32,890 bases of DNA. Source: Chromatiaceae bacterium (lineage in GTDB: Bacteria > Pseudomonadota > Gammaproteobacteria > SZUA-140). The stretch is from assembly GCA_003232725.1 (NCBI GenBank), contig QIJH01000168.1:1-32890 (forward strand). Direction: 5' to 3'. Position 1 is the first letter of the stretch. Each line of letters opens with the position of its first letter. The notes below the pieces were generated by a model. It ran no database searches and was not told where the DNA came from. It saw only the letters and a program-made list of their open reading frames with translations. Position numbers and translations under genes: made by a program. Shown in pieces: positions 1 through 8,979 of this stretch.

Positions 1-126
1 CCACCCGTTCAGCGTTAAAAAATGATCATTTACACGTGTAAACTCACATTTTTCGCCTTGAACTGGCAGATTTCATGAGCGATCTGAGCAGCTACTGTTA
101 ATTTTGACTACTCGCTGAGTAGTTAC
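1..126. repeat. MITE-like element, family 3 (GTAAC/GTTAC ends), copy A, truncated by the left window edge
   Basis: Near-identical to the reverse complement of 16192..16342 over its visible length. Shares the aatgatcatttacac core with 31547..31698. Right end is GCTGAGTAGTTAC. Alignment to copy B implies about 26 bp lie left of the window. Confidence 0.85.
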
Positions 127-128
127 CT

Positions 129-566
129 TTATTTCTTAAGTAGTTTGCGTAGCCCCTTTAAATAATGCTTCTCATCGGGGGCACTATTGCGGCGTTGCGC
201 CTGCATCAGCATATCACCCAGTGGTTCCATCATTTTGTGTTCTGCGGCATGAGGGTCGTTGCTTTTCTCGAGCAGGGTCTGGTAGACCTCAATAATGCCT
301 TTGGGGCGTTGAGTCGCGAGTTGCTCCTGGATCGCGATATGCATCGACATATGCAAAAATGGATTGCTCTGGCCCATTTCGGGGGTGAAATCCTTGTCGA
401 TCACCGCATCGGGATCCGCCAGCAGGGGGTGGTATTCCGGATGTTGCTGGATAATGCCTGCGATGATCTGTTCCATTGGCTCAAGTGGCACATTGCCGCT
501 GGTCTGTTTTTGCCAGATATCAAAAAAAAACTGGCGCATCTTGTGTCTATCTTTTGAAAAAAACAT
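129..566 (-). CDS. DUF1841 family protein
   Basis: 145 aa ORF, MFFSKDRHKMRQFFFDIWQKQ...HPEYHPLL...NPFLHMSMHIAIQEQL; recognisable DUF1841 pattern. Confidence 0.85.
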   Translation of the reverse strand: MFFSKDRHKMRQFFFDIWQKQTSGNVPLEPMEQIIAGIIQQHPEYHPLLADPDAVIDKDFTPEMGQSNPFLHMSMHIAIQEQLATQRPKGIIEVYQTLLEKSNDPHAAEHKMMEPLGDMLMQAQRRNSAPDEKHYLKGLRKLLKK

Positions 567-602
567 GGTTAATTCTCGGTTATTATCTGTTTGACTAAAT
601 TA

Positions 603-744
603 TAGAGACCTTTGCACGAACACTAGTTTTCGTTCCAGCAAGGCATAGAATGGTTGAAAAACGGAGTTTACACCAAGTAAATGAGTACTTGAGATCATTT
701 ATAACACAGCTGGAACGGAAAATAGACTCGTGCAAAGGTCTCTA
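603..744. repeat. MITE-like inverted-repeat element, family 1, full copy
   Basis: GAGACCTTTGCACGA ... TCGTGCAAAGGTCTC terminal inverted repeats. Imperfect IR continues inward (CTAGTTTTCGTTCCAGC / GCTGGAACGGAAAATAG). Flanked by TA on both sides. Second copy begins at about 32829. Confidence 0.85.
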
Positions 745-749
745 ATAGT

Positions 750-1385
750 CTATTCGATCATCTTCTGTTTGTATTCGCACAGCTCCTCAATTACGCAGGC
801 ACCACAGCGCGGTTTGCGCGCCACACAGACATAACGCCCGTGCAGAATCAGCCAGTGGTGGGCATCGAGTTTGAATTCATCCGGAATGAACTTAATCAGC
901 TTTCGTTCTACTTCCAATACGCTTTTCCCGGGGGCGATTTTAGTACGATTAGAGACGCGGAAAATGTGAGTGTCCACTGCGATAGTCGGCTGGCCAAAGG
1001 CGGTGTTGAGGATCACATTGGCGGTCTTACGCCCCACGCCAGGTAGTGCTTCAAGGCTTGCGCGCGCTTGCGGTACTTCACTGCTGTACTGATCCTTAAG
1101 AATGGCGCAGGTCTTAATGATATTGGCCGCTTTACCGTTAAATAGCCCGATGGTCTTAATATAGACCTTAAGGTCATCCACTCCCAGTGCATGGATAGCG
1201 GTAGGTGTATTGGCAACAGGATAGAGTTTATCGGTCGCTTTGTTTACCGCTTTGTCAGTCGCCTGGGCAGAGAGGATGACTGCGATCAACAACTCAAACG
1301 GAGTGGTGTAGTTTAATTCAGTAGTGGGATGCGGGTTTTCTGCGCGCAGGCGTGTGAAGATTTCGGTGCGTTTTAGCTTGTTCAT
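750..1385 (-). CDS. nth: Endonuclease III
   Basis: MNKLKRTEIFTRLRAENPHPTTELNY...LEALPGVGRKTANVILNTAFG...VDTHIFRVSNR...HGRYVCVARKPRCGACVIEELCEYK: HhH motif and 4Fe-4S cysteines. Start chosen at the MNK by similarity to E. coli Nth; the ORF track extends to 1433. Confidence 0.95.
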   Translation of the reverse strand: MNKLKRTEIFTRLRAENPHPTTELNYTTPFELLIAVILSAQATDKAVNKATDKLYPVANTPTAIHALGVDDLKVYIKTIGLFNGKAANIIKTCAILKDQYSSEVPQARASLEALPGVGRKTANVILNTAFGQPTIAVDTHIFRVSNRTKIAPGKSVLEVERKLIKFIPDEFKLDAHHWLILHGRYVCVARKPRCGACVIEELCEYKQKMIE

Positions 1386-1490
1386 GTGGTGTATGGTCGT
1401 TTGGGTCTGAATCATTACCGCGCAGTGTAACACGACTGATGAGGTGCTTATTTCGGCTTACTTGTGAGAGAATCGGTCAACTATTCATTA

Positions 1491-1640
1491 GGGCACCTCT
1501 ATTAATTCTGGGCGTAGCAGATTGAATTCAAAATTCGTTACATCAAGGCGTCAATAGCAGGTAATAGCGGGACTATTACCAACACTGATGTAGCGGATTT
1601 GGAATTTAAGCTGCGCGTTCATGAATTAATAGAGGTGCCC
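1491..1640. repeat. MITE-like element, family 2, copy 1 (150 bp) with ATTA TSD
   Basis: GGGCACCTCTATTAATT...AATTAATAGAGGTGCCC terminal IR. ATTA at 1487-1490 and 1641-1644. Second copy at 4825..4986. Confidence 0.85.
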
Positions 1641-1665
1641 ATTAGTCAGGAAAGCGATATTTAAT

Positions 1666-4515
1666 ATGCGATTCAAGTTTATGAGCGTCAGGTTGTCACC
1701 ATTCAGGTTTGAATTTCTTATCCCATTGTTGTTGATGTTAACGGTGACACTGCCTCTGTATGCCAGTGAAGAACAGCGTTGGGAGCAGGCGGTTGATCAT
1801 GCCGCGCAGGCGGTATTGGCGATTCGGGTAGATGCGCCGCGTTCATTTGATACTGGCATCAATAACTCAGTGCAGGCAACTGGCTTTGTGATTGATGCCG
1901 AACAGGGAATTGTGTTGACCAATCGCCATGTAGTGCAGCCGGGGCCAGTGGTTGCCCAAGGTGTATTTCTGAATCGTGAAGAGATTAAGTTAATCCCGAT
2001 TTATCGTGACCCTATTCATGATTTTGGTTTCTTTAAATATGACCCAAAGGCACTGATCTATAACAAGCCTCAAGCATTAGAGCTGTTACCTGAAGCGGTG
2101 CAGCGTGGGCGTGAGATCAGAGTGGTAGGGAATGATGGTGGTGAGCAGCTTTCAATTTTAAGTGGCACCATTGCGCGCCTTGATCGGCCAGCACCCGCTT
2201 ATGGCCGAGGTGCTTTTAATGACTTTAATACCTTCTATATTCAAGCGGCTTCAGCAACCAGTGGTGGCTCGTCTGGCGCACCCGTGATCGATATTGAAGG
2301 GAATGTGATCGCATTGAATGCTGGCGCGAATATGCGTAATGCGGCTAGTTTTTACCTGCCGCTGGAGCGAGTGGTGCATGCCTTTGAGCAGATTCGTGAC
2401 GGCATTGAGATTAAGCGCGGTACATTGCAGGCAACCTTCCAATACCAGCCATATGATGAGCTTAAGCGTCTTGGTTTAAGCGATGAAAATGAAGCACAGA
2501 TACGTGCGCAGGATCCTGCTGCGATTGGTCTGTTAACGGTTGCCTATCTGGTGCCCGAGGGGCCGTCCGACGGGTTACTTGAAGCCGGTGATATTTTGTT
2601 GAAGATTAATGATCAATGGGTGCGTCATTTTATTTCGTTGGAGGCTGTGCTTGATCGTCATGTGGGCGAAGCGATTACAGTGACTATTGAGCGTGCTGGT
2701 AAACCAGTGGTGCTGACGCTTAAGGTGCAGAACCTGGATGAAATTACGCCGTCGCGTTATATCGATGTGGGCGGTGCAATTCTGCATGATTTGTCTTACC
2801 AGCAAGCACGTAGTTTTAATCTTCCTGTCTCTGGGCTCTATGTTGCTTATGGTGGTTATATGTTGAGCAATGCTTATATAAGCCGAGGCAATGTTATTAC
2901 CTCGATTGCTGGTCAGGCAGTGAATACACTTGAGCAGGCGGAGGCTGTATTAAAGACGCTTGCTGATGGCGAGCCTTTTTCAGTACGTTTTTTTCAGTTG
3001 GTGAATCCACGTCAGCATCTGCAGCGTGTTGTCGTGATGGATAGACGCTGGTTTCCTGCATCAACCTGTTATCGAGATGACAAAAGTGGGGTATGGCCGT
3101 GTGATGAATGGCCTGCACAGACAACAATTGTCAAACAGAAACCGAATACCACCCGTTTTGTGACATCAGAAATTCCCGCGCTACAGCGTATTGCGCAATC
3201 GCAAGTGTTAGTTAATTTTGATATGCCTTATGTGGTGGAAGGGATCAGTGATACGCATTATACCGGGGCTGGATTGCTGATTGATGTTGAGCAAGGTCTT
3301 GTACTGGTGGATCGTGATACGGTGCCGACGACGTTGGGTGATGTCACCATTGTTTTTGCAGGTTCGCTTGAAGTGCCGGGTAAAGTTGAGTTTATTCATC
3401 CGCAGCATAATTTTGCGATGGTCTCTTATGACCCTGTATTAATTGGTGATACTGCGGTGCGTAATGTTACTTTTTCAGATAAACCGCTGTCACCGGGGGA
3501 TGAAGTCTGGTTAGTGGGGGCAAAGGTTAATCATAAATTAATTTCACATAAAACGACCGTGGCTGAGATCGATATGTTTAGCTTACCTATGCCATCGGTG
3601 CCGCGCTATCGGGCAACAAACCTTGAAGCCATTTCATTAACCAGTCAGGCCAATACGGTGGGTGGGGTACTGACTGATAAGGACGGTGCGGTGCAGGCGT
3701 TATGGTCGAGCTTCGGTTACCAGAAAAATAAACAATTTGGCAGTATGTTGGTTGGTGTGCCGGCGGAGGTGGTGAAGGATCAGTTGAGGAGGCTGCAGCA
3801 ATCCTCGACAGCGGTGATTACTCGCACGATATCAAGTGAGCTAAGTTATTTGCCGCTGAATGAGGCGCGTAAGCGTGGGCTGGACAATGAGTGGGCATTA
3901 ACCATGGAGGCGCATGACCCGGAGGCGCGTCATGTGCTACAGGTTGTGCGTATGGTAGCAGGAAGCCCAGCGGCAGCGGTGCTGGAGGGCGGAGACCTTA
4001 TTCTGGCGATTGATGGTAATGTCGTCACGACCTTTCTTGACGTTGAGCGAGCAGCACAGCAAATCGAGTTAATGTTAACACTGCTACGTGGTGGTGAGAT
4101 TATCGAGGTGGATTTGCAGACTGAACCTCTTGATGGTGTGGGATTAAAGCGATTTGTGAGTTGGGCGGGGGCCATCTTTCATCGTCAGCAGCGTGAGATA
4201 GCAGCGCAGCGAGGCCGTAATGATGAAGGGTTGTATGTTTCATGGATCTGGAAAGGAAGTCCCGCTGCTCATTACGGAATTTATCCTTCAGGTTTGCTGG
4301 TCGAGCTGGAAGGGGTAGCGATCAGTGATCTTGATGGTTTTGTAGCACGGCTTAATGGGATTGCCGGGCAGGCCTCTGTACGGGTCAAAATGGTTAGCCT
4401 TAGTGGTAAAGAGAGGATGTTGACGCTGAAGCTGGATCATCAATACTGGCCCGCATTCGAGTTGCGACATGACGAGACGAATGGCTGGAAACGTACTGGC
4501 ATTATGCGAGAATAA
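1666..4515 (+). CDS. Tandem HtrA/DegP-like serine protease with PDZ domains; second protease half catalytically degenerate (Nma111-like architecture)
   Basis: N-terminal signal/anchor. First half has LTNRHVV, IHDFGFFKYD and SATSGGSSGAPV (H/D/S triad) followed by PDZ-like segments. Second half repeats the layout with LVDRDTV, HPQHNFAMVSYD and SQANTVGGVLTD. Confidence 0.85.
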   Translation: MRFKFMSVRLSPFRFEFLIPLLLMLTVTLPLYASEEQRWEQAVDHAAQAVLAIRVDAPRSFDTGINNSVQATGFVIDAEQGIVLTNRHVVQPGPVVAQGVFLNREEIKLIPIYRDPIHDFGFFKYDPKALIYNKPQALELLPEAVQRGREIRVVGNDGGEQLSILSGTIARLDRPAPAYGRGAFNDFNTFYIQAASATSGGSSGAPVIDIEGNVIALNAGANMRNAASFYLPLERVVHAFEQIRDGIEIKRGTLQATFQYQPYDELKRLGLSDENEAQIRAQDPAAIGLLTVAYLVPEGPSDGLLEAGDILLKINDQWVRHFISLEAVLDRHVGEAITVTIERAGKPVVLTLKVQNLDEITPSRYIDVGGAILHDLSYQQARSFNLPVSGLYVAYGGYMLSNAYISRGNVITSIAGQAVNTLEQAEAVLKTLADGEPFSVRFFQLVNPRQHLQRVVVMDRRWFPASTCYRDDKSGVWPCDEWPAQTTIVKQKPNTTRFVTSEIPALQRIAQSQVLVNFDMPYVVEGISDTHYTGAGLLIDVEQGLVLVDRDTVPTTLGDVTIVFAGSLEVPGKVEFIHPQHNFAMVSYDPVLIGDTAVRNVTFSDKPLSPGDEVWLVGAKVNHKLISHKTTVAEIDMFSLPMPSVPRYRATNLEAISLTSQANTVGGVLTDKDGAVQALWSSFGYQKNKQFGSMLVGVPAEVVKDQLRRLQQSSTAVITRTISSELSYLPLNEARKRGLDNEWALTMEAHDPEARHVLQVVRMVAGSPAAAVLEGGDLILAIDGNVVTTFLDVERAAQQIELMLTLLRGGEIIEVDLQTEPLDGVGLKRFVSWAGAIFHRQQREIAAQRGRNDEGLYVSWIWKGSPAAHYGIYPSGLLVELEGVAISDLDGFVARLNGIAGQASVRVKMVSLSGKERMLTLKLDHQYWPAFELRHDETNGWKRTGIMRE

Positions 4516-4531
4516 AGTGCTTTAAAAGACC

Positions 4532-4569
4532 TTCTCTCCCTCTATTATTAACGGAGGGGCGGGAGAGAA
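4532..4569 (+). terminator. Possible terminator hairpin after the protease gene
   Basis: TTCTCTCCC...GGGAGAGAA stem shortly after the stop codon; no clear U-tract. Confidence 0.3.
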
Positions 4570-4739
4570 CGGGGTAATCGGTTCTGCCAAGTGAATTAAC
4601 GTTAGCGGTTTGAAAGGAATAAATAAATGTGACAGATTGCGCTAGGAAAATGGTATGTTGATTGGGCTAGCCATCGAGTATTTGCCGTATCGCATTAACG
4701 GTTTGATATGTTTTTGAGCTTTGTTACTGAGATAAATGT

Positions 4740-5304
4740 ATGCGCATTACGTTGTATTTATTTGCTATGTTTACTTTTGCTTCACTGCCTGCAGCCGCAT
4801 GGGATGAGAAATCGGATGACTATAGGGCACCTCTATTAATTCTGGGCGTGGCAGATTGAATTCAAAATTCGTTACATCAAGGCGTCAATAGCAGGTAATA
4901 CCCAAGGGGGCACACCCAAAATTGACAACGCTGATGTAGCGGATTTGGAATTTAAGCTGCGTGTTCATGAATTAATAGAGGTGCCCTATATATCCCAGGT
5001 AGTGGTCATCGATTTATCTTAACTAACAATCACTCCGTTTAATGTGAATGAGCTACTGGTGCGTGTTGCGCTATTGGAAAATTGGGAGATACAGCGGCGC
5101 TCAGAGACACAGATATTGGCGAAATTTAATGATCAATGCCTGATGCGTATTGACCTTGAGGCAGGAAAAATCAGATTACAGGAGCTGGTGACAAGCTGTG
5201 ACTTTAATGGTGCGTGGCTGAACACTATTCGCAAGAATTTCATTAGGAATGCAACCTATCATCGACATGTTGAGAATGCACGAGATTATTTAGGCGAATA
5301 TTAG
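4740..5304 (+). pseudogene. Small secreted-protein gene interrupted by a family 2 element
   Basis: 5' part MRITLYLFAMFTFASLPAAAWDEKSDDY (signal peptide), then the element with TATA TSD. The 3' part (5044..5304, ...NELLVRVALLENWEIQRRSETQILAKFNDQCLMRIDLE...) is in frame after removing 166 bp, apart from one TAA at 5020-5022. Confidence 0.75.
4825..4986. repeat. MITE-like element, family 2, copy 2 (162 bp) with TATA TSD
   Basis: Same 17-bp ends as 1491..1640. TATA at 4821-4824 and 4987-4990. Arms near-identical to copy 1, central loop different. Confidence 0.85.
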
Positions 5305-5325
5305 TGTTCTCCAGGAGGCTGTCCA

Positions 5326-5931
5326 TTACTGCCGATACCAGCGTTCTCGCAGCGCTTTAAACACTTTATTGGGATAGACGTTTCGCCCCAGACTGCCGTT
5401 GTAACGTGCAAGCCCGCGGGTGAGATCACCATTCTCTTTATCAAGGTAATATTTTAAAATAGTACAGCCGAGCCGCAGATTGGTCTCTATGTGAAACAGG
5501 TTGTCACCTGGTTTTCCGATCTCTTTAAGCCAAAAGGGCATCACCTGCATTAACCCTTGAGCGCCTGCGTGTGACAGCGCCCAGCGGTCAAAGTTACTCT
5601 CTACCTCGATGACTGCTAATACGAGTTCTGGCGCTAGTTCAGCACGGGTCGCTTCTGCATGGATCAGCTTTAGCAGTCGAAGCTGTTTTTTCTGATCCAG
5701 CTTTCGTACGCGACGTTTCAGGCGTTGTGACATATCCACTAGCCACACCTCTGCCTCAAAACGATCTTGAAAGCTTTCGCTATCATTGATGGCGTTGATG
5801 AGCAGGTTACGTAGCTCAGAGTCGGGTGCGCGTTCTTTGGCTAATAACGGTGATGTGACGAGCAGGCAGCAGAGTGCCAGTGCTGAGAGCTTGAGTGGTG
5901 AAAGAGAAGTCTGTCTGGTTTGATTGAACAT
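5326..5931 (-). CDS. Lytic transglycosylase (SLT domain) protein
   Basis: 201 aa with signal peptide. ELVLAVIEVESNFDRWALSHAGAQGLMQVMPFW...NLRLGCTILKYYLD...GLARYNGS is the SLT signature. Confidence 0.9.
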   Translation of the reverse strand: MFNQTRQTSLSPLKLSALALCCLLVTSPLLAKERAPDSELRNLLINAINDSESFQDRFEAEVWLVDMSQRLKRRVRKLDQKKQLRLLKLIHAEATRAELAPELVLAVIEVESNFDRWALSHAGAQGLMQVMPFWLKEIGKPGDNLFHIETNLRLGCTILKYYLDKENGDLTRGLARYNGSLGRNVYPNKVFKALRERWYRQ

Positions 5932-5992
5932 AAATACCCGCTGCGATAATGTTATTGATTAGATCGTCAGGCAAGTGTTTTTGCTTTAGCGC

Positions 5993-7696
5993 TTATCCTT
6001 GGTTTTTGACATATTCTACAATCCCGATCAGTGGAATCTCTCTCGTTTCGGTAGCACGACGATGCTTGTATTCGACGATGCCATTATCGAGACCTCGTTC
6101 GCCAAGCACCAGGCGATGTGGGATGCCGATCAGATCGACATTGGCAAACATGACGCCGGGGCGTTCTTTACGGTCTTCAAACAGTACTTCAATACCAGCG
6201 GTGGTGAGTTCCTCATAAAGCGCCTCACATGCTTCACGCAGACGTTGGGATTTGTGCATATTGAGTGGTAGCAGCGCAACCTGAAACGGCGCAATCGCCT
6301 CTGGCCAGATAATGCCGCCATCGTCATTATTTTGCTCAATCGCTGCGGCGACCACGCGCGATACCCCGATGCCGTAGCAACCCATTGTCAGGGTGACGCT
6401 TTTGCCCTGATCATTGAGGCAGGTCGCCTTCATCGCTTCACTGTATTTTTGACCGAGTTGGAAGATGTGGCCAACTTCGATACCCCGACGGATTGACAGC
6501 GTGCCGTTGCCGTCGGGCGAGGCGTCGCCCTCGACAATGTTGCGGATGTCGGCGCTGATCGGCTCTGGTAGATCGCGCGCCCAATTGACGCCAGTTAGGT
6601 GTTGTCCATCGCGATTGGCTCCACAGATAAAATTAGCGGCGTGCGCGGCACTGTGGTCAGCGATTACGGTGATTTCCAAATTTTTTGGCCCGACTGAGCC
6701 TGGTTCGCAGCCAGCTGCGGCTTTTACCTGCTCAACACTGGCAAAGGTGAGTGGCGCTTCGATCTGTTCCAGTTTTTCAGCCTTGAGTACATTCAGTTGG
6801 TGATCACCGCGAATGACCAGCGCTACTACAGAGTCTTCTATCCCCTTTACTAGTAACGTTTTGAGGGTTTTTGCGCTATCTACTTTGAGGAACTCAGATA
6901 CTTCGGCAATGCTCTGCTGGTTCGGTGTATCAACCGTTGTGATGTCAGCGGTTGGTGCTGCGCGTTCACCTGCAGGGGCGAGCGCTTCTGCTAGCTCAAC
7001 ATTAGCCGCATAGTCGCTCTCGGATGAAAAAGCGATCGCATCTTCACCCGAATCGGCGAGTACATGAAACTCATGCGAGGTGCTGCCGCCGATCGCACCA
7101 GTGTCGGCGAGTACTGCACGAAAATCGAGACCGAGTCGCTTAAAGATGCACGAATAGGTGGTGTACATTTGGTCGTAGGTCTCTTGTAGTGACTCATCGG
7201 TGGCATGGAATGAATAGGCATCTTTCATCAAAAACTCACGTGCGCGCATTACTCCGAAGCGCGGACGGCGTTCATCGCGGAATTTGCTCTGTATCTGGTA
7301 AAAAGTGGCGGGTAGCTGTTTGTAACTACGAATCTCGTTACGGATCAGGTCGGTGATCACCTCTTCGTGGGTCGGGCCGAAGCAGAAGTCACGTCCGTGT
7401 CGGTCTTTAAGGCGCAGCATCTCAGCGCCCATTTGGTTCCAGCGTTCTGTCTCCTGCCAAAGTTCGGCGGGTTGCACGGCTGGCATTAATAGCTCCTGTG
7501 CATCGGCGCGATTCATCTCTTCGCGCACCACGTTTTCAACTTTTCTTAGCACGCGCAGGCCAAACGGCAGCCAGCTATAGAGGCCGCTGGCGAGTTTACG
7601 AATCATCCCCGCGCGCAGCATCAGTTGATGGCTGATCACCTCTGCGTCGGCAGGGGTCTCTTTAAGGGTGGCGGAGAGGAACTTTGAAGCGCGCAT
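5993..7696 (-). CDS. proS: Prolyl-tRNA synthetase
   Basis: [64 protein letters not shown]...; class II ProS with YbaK-like insertion. Start set at the MRASKF codon, which has an upstream AGGA; the ORF track extends to 7762. Confidence 0.97.
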   Translation of the reverse strand: MRASKFLSATLKETPADAEVISHQLMLRAGMIRKLASGLYSWLPFGLRVLRKVENVVREEMNRADAQELLMPAVQPAELWQETERWNQMGAEMLRLKDRHGRDFCFGPTHEEVITDLIRNEIRSYKQLPATFYQIQSKFRDERRPRFGVMRAREFLMKDAYSFHATDESLQETYDQMYTTYSCIFKRLGLDFRAVLADTGAIGGSTSHEFHVLADSGEDAIAFSSESDYAANVELAEALAPAGERAAPTADITTVDTPNQQSIAEVSEFLKVDSAKTLKTLLVKGIEDSVVALVIRGDHQLNVLKAEKLEQIEAPLTFASVEQVKAAAGCEPGSVGPKNLEITVIADHSAAHAANFICGANRDGQHLTGVNWARDLPEPISADIRNIVEGDASPDGNGTLSIRRGIEVGHIFQLGQKYSEAMKATCLNDQGKSVTLTMGCYGIGVSRVVAAAIEQNNDDGGIIWPEAIAPFQVALLPLNMHKSQRLREACEALYEELTTAGIEVLFEDRKERPGVMFANVDLIGIPHRLVLGERGLDNGIVEYKHRRATETREIPLIGIVEYVKNQG

Positions 7697-7784
7697 TGGA
7701 ATCCTAGGTTGAGATATCGATAATGCGCTAGATTTTACCAGATTTAAGTGGTTTAAATGCAAGCTTCTCTTGATTCAGCCTTCA

Positions 7785-8630
7785 TCAGGTGTTGGTAGTA
7801 AAGCGCATCGAAAGATCGATCGATTGTATGTTTTTGGTGAGGGTGCCGATCGCGATGTAATCAATGCCGCTCTCAGCAAGGCCGCGGATCTCGTTGAAGG
7901 TGACTCCACCGGAGGCCTCCAGTTTTGCTTGTCCCTTATTGAGGATCACTGCGCGTTGCAGCATGGCGCGATCAAAATTGTCGAGCAGCAGCATGTCTGC
8001 CTTGGCTGCGAGCGCTTCATGGAACTCTTCGAGGTTTTCAACCTCAACCTCGATCTGCATTTTGGGGTGGCTGAGACGAATTTGTTCGACTGCCTTGGTG
8101 ATCGAACCGCAGGCGAGGATGTGGTTCTCTTTGATCAAAACACCGTCGTAAAGGCCGATGCGGTGGTTTTCACAACCACCACAGCGTACCGCATATTTTT
8201 GCGCCAGGCGCAGGCCGGGGATGGTTTTTCGAGTGTCGCGGATAGTGGTTTTTAGCCCTTTGACACGATCGGCGTAGCGGCGTGACTCGGTCGCAATGCC
8301 GGAAAGCAGTTGCAGGAAATTGAGCGCTACACGTTCCGCGCTGAGGATAGCGCGAGCAGGCCCCTGAATGGTGCATAGCGTCTGGTTTTCATTGATCAGA
8401 TCGCCATCTTGTGCTTGCCAATTGAGGGATATCTCATCGCTCAGTTGCAGCATGGTTTCGGTAAACCATTCACGCCCACAAAGAACAGCCGTTTCACGTG
8501 TGATGACGGTAGCAATGGCCGTGGTCTCTGGTGAGATTAGTGAGGCGGTGACGTCTCCTTTGCCAATATCCTCTTTTAATGCAGCTTTGACAGTTTTTTT
8601 AATGTCTGATGGTAATGTGAGTATTGCCAT
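7785..8630 (-). CDS. nadC: Nicotinate-nucleotide pyrophosphorylase (carboxylating)
   Basis: ALKEDIGKGDVTASLI...ERVALNFLQLLSGIAT...DTRKTIPGLRLAQKYAVRCGGCENHRIGLYDGVLIKENH...EVEVENLEEF. Start set at MAILTL with an upstream GGGA. Confidence 0.96.
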   Translation of the reverse strand: MAILTLPSDIKKTVKAALKEDIGKGDVTASLISPETTAIATVITRETAVLCGREWFTETMLQLSDEISLNWQAQDGDLINENQTLCTIQGPARAILSAERVALNFLQLLSGIATESRRYADRVKGLKTTIRDTRKTIPGLRLAQKYAVRCGGCENHRIGLYDGVLIKENHILACGSITKAVEQIRLSHPKMQIEVEVENLEEFHEALAAKADMLLLDNFDRAMLQRAVILNKGQAKLEASGGVTFNEIRGLAESGIDYIAIGTLTKNIQSIDLSMRFTTNT

Positions 8631-8890
8631 TAAAACGATTCCCAAGGCACTGCCAATGAGGCCTTAATATATTAATGATGTTCTATGAAAGATAGTGCTT
8701 GTCAAACGCTTTGACGATGAGTAGAAGCATCGAGGTCACGAGATGACGTTTCACTCGTTATCGAATCAGTCCCTCAAGGAAAAAATGAGATCAGCAGAAT
8801 CAAGTGTACCTTATTTTATGGTGGTTTTGTGGCGAGGTAAGGCCTGTTTTTCAGTCATTATACCTGAGTGAAATAGTCGCCCTGAGCGTA

Positions 8891-8918
8891 CTTGAAAAGG
8901 TATTATCAACCCTTATAT
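8891..8918 (+). promoter_or_regulatory. Candidate sigma-32 (RpoH) heat-shock promoter for clpB
   Basis: CTTGAA (8891-8896), 13-nt spacer, CCCTTATAT (8910-8918), close to the RpoH consensus, upstream of clpB. Confidence 0.55.
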
Positions 8919-8979
8919 CAGTAGTATCCTGAGATAAACAGATGTATGTTCGAGATTGCCACGATAGAGAGGACTCCTT

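Noticed and set aside
165-557. 130-aa + strand ORF opposite DUF1841
   Set aside because: Antisense shadow of a recognisable conserved gene; no family pattern.
1491-1640. Family 2 repeats as REP/BIME or transcription terminators only
   Set aside because: Conserved 17-bp termini plus flanking duplications (ATTA, TATA) fit transposition better than REP sequences.
5044-5304. 86-aa ORF as an independent gene
   Set aside because: Better explained as the 3' remnant of a gene split by the family 2 element; in-frame upstream codons continue its pattern past the GTG start.
7770-8255. 161-aa + strand ORF opposite nadC
   Set aside because: Antisense to clear nadC codons; no recognisable domain.
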